Assembly: GCA_026391995.1 (NCBI GenBank)
Contig: JAPLCY010000148.1
Location: 1-7,048, forward strand
Reading direction: 5' to 3'
Length of the DNA stretch: 7,048 nt
Source: Candidatus Auribacterota bacterium
GTDB taxonomy: Bacteria; Auribacterota; Tritonobacteria; UBA1439
Shown piece after piece: positions 6,771-7,048 of the stretch. Under the pieces are notes generated by a model. That model saw nothing but the letters and a program-made list of their open reading frames with translations, searched no databases and had not been told where the DNA came from. The position numbers and the translations under genes are program-made. Position 1 is the first letter of the stretch, and each line of letters starts with the position of its first letter.

Positions 6771-6789
6771 GGAGTCAACCGGTGACTCC
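6771..6789. repeat. perfect 7-bp inverted repeat with 5-nt loop
   Basis: GGAGTCA at 6771-6777 and TGACTCC at 6783-6789 enclose ACCGG. It lies in the gap between the two minus-strand genes, about 60 nt past the stop of the right-edge gene. No T-run follows on either strand, so it is not a clear terminator. It may act with the 6707-6734 repeat. Confidence 0.5.
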
Positions 6790-6835
6790 ACGTATGCGTG
6801 CCCGCTGTCCCAAAAACCGGGGCCTGTACAATACG

Positions 6836-6843
6836 TCTTTGTA
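6836..6843. repeat. right copy of 8-bp direct repeat
   Basis: TCTTTGTA, identical to 5797-5804. This copy lies 5 nt beyond the stop codon of the right-edge gene and inside a weak AT-rich fold (AATAC at 6830-6834 with GTATT at 6841-6845). Confidence 0.2.
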
Positions 6844-6847
6844 TTTT

Positions 6848-7048
6848 TCACGCGCAACGCATCACCGACATGAGCGCCCCGCCGCCGGCGATGTTCACGA
6901 TCCGCTTCGGACAGACGCGTCCCACCGCGCCGAAGCCGTGCCGCGTTGCGATGAAACCGTAGGTGGTGTACATGGGGACCGGCCCGTAGCCGCGGCGACC
7001 CTCCCACCGGGGGAGGAGCTTCATCGTGTTGTCGATCCACTCCTGGAC
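6848..7048 (-). CDS. C-terminal fragment of unrecognised protein
   Basis: The minus strand is open from the right edge to a TGA at 6850-6848, giving 66 residues with no start in the window. The frame begins VQEWIDNTMKLLPRWEG, includes PMYTTYGFIATRHGFGAVGR and ends in MSVMRCA. Codons favour G/C at the third position as in the left-hand genes, and the amino acid mix (Trp, Tyr, Met, Gly in sensible places) looks like real protein, unlike the Arg-rich frame overlapping it at 6729-7040. I do not recognise the family. It ends 205 nt before the transferase start and is read in the same direction, but the gap and the change in composition argue against a shared origin. Confidence 0.65.
   Translation of the reverse strand, partial: VQEWIDNTMKLLPRWEGRRGYGPVPMYTTYGFIATRHGFGAVGRVCPKRIVNIAGGGALMSVMRCA

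Larger units (their letters stand above)
5786..6847. other. AT-rich segment, probable horizontally acquired DNA
   Basis: Base composition falls sharply after the radical SAM stop and rises again at the gene entering from the right edge. Hand counts on sample 60-base lines give 27% GC at 6421-6480, 38% at 6241-6300 and 52% at 6001-6060, against 72% at 4261-4320. The only confident gene in it is the phosphopantetheinyl transferase. Codon choice there also uses many A/T-ending codons, unlike both neighbours. Confidence 0.6.

Noticed and set aside
6830..6848. AATAC/GTATT fold followed by T residues as a plus-strand terminator.
   Set aside because: Only a 5-bp AT-rich stem, and no plus-strand gene ends near it. 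On the minus strand, where a gene does end, there is no T-run after the fold.
1..7048. CRISPR arrays, rRNA, complete tRNAs, transposases.
   Set aside because: No spaced direct repeats, conserved RNA sequences or transposase motifs were seen on either strand.

Overview
The window is GC-rich bacterial DNA (hand counts on sample lines give about 70% GC in the left part). It carries two gene groups whose 3' ends face each other. The enzymes at the left (a U32 protein with a cysteine cluster, a MenA-like prenyltransferase and a SPASM radical SAM enzyme) fit an anaerobic or facultative bacterium that makes isoprenoid quinones. The lipoprotein signal fits a bacterium with an outer membrane but does not prove one. 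I cannot name a phylum from the sequence.

Left block, plus strand, about 1-5785: a tight four-gene set. (1) A U32-family protein of the RlhA/YdcP type, complete except for the first base of its start codon, which lies just outside the window. (2) A 583-aa putative lipoprotein of unknown function with hints of an alpha/beta-hydrolase fold. (3) A 307-aa UbiA-superfamily membrane prenyltransferase closest to MenA. (4) A 398-aa radical SAM/SPASM enzyme resembling NirJ/AhbC/AhbD. Genes 2-3 are separated by 1 nt and genes 3-4 by 11 nt, so they are probably co-transcribed. The 71-nt gap between genes 1 and 2 holds a GC hairpin. The obvious joint hypothesis is an envelope- or membrane-linked pathway in which a prenylated aromatic or tetrapyrrole-like molecule is made and modified. 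The substrate cannot be read from the sequence, and the U32 gene may be only an RNA-modification neighbour.

Right block, minus strand, about 5944-7048: a 232-aa Sfp-type 4'-phosphopantetheinyl transferase, preceded by 205 nt of non-coding DNA, and then the C-terminal 66 codons of an unrecognised gene that enters from the right edge. The transferase gene is far more AT-rich than its neighbours (sample lines 27-52% GC) and looks horizontally acquired. The DNA upstream of it has two perfect inverted repeats, at 6707-6734 and 6771-6789. These are partly complementary to each other and suggest an operator or a structured leader. The AT-rich stretch is bracketed by an 8-bp direct repeat of uncertain meaning.

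No tRNA, rRNA, CRISPR array, transposase or complete mobile element was found. The most useful leads are the prenyltransferase/radical SAM pair, the unknown lipoprotein joined to it, and the orphan AT-rich transferase with its structured upstream region.
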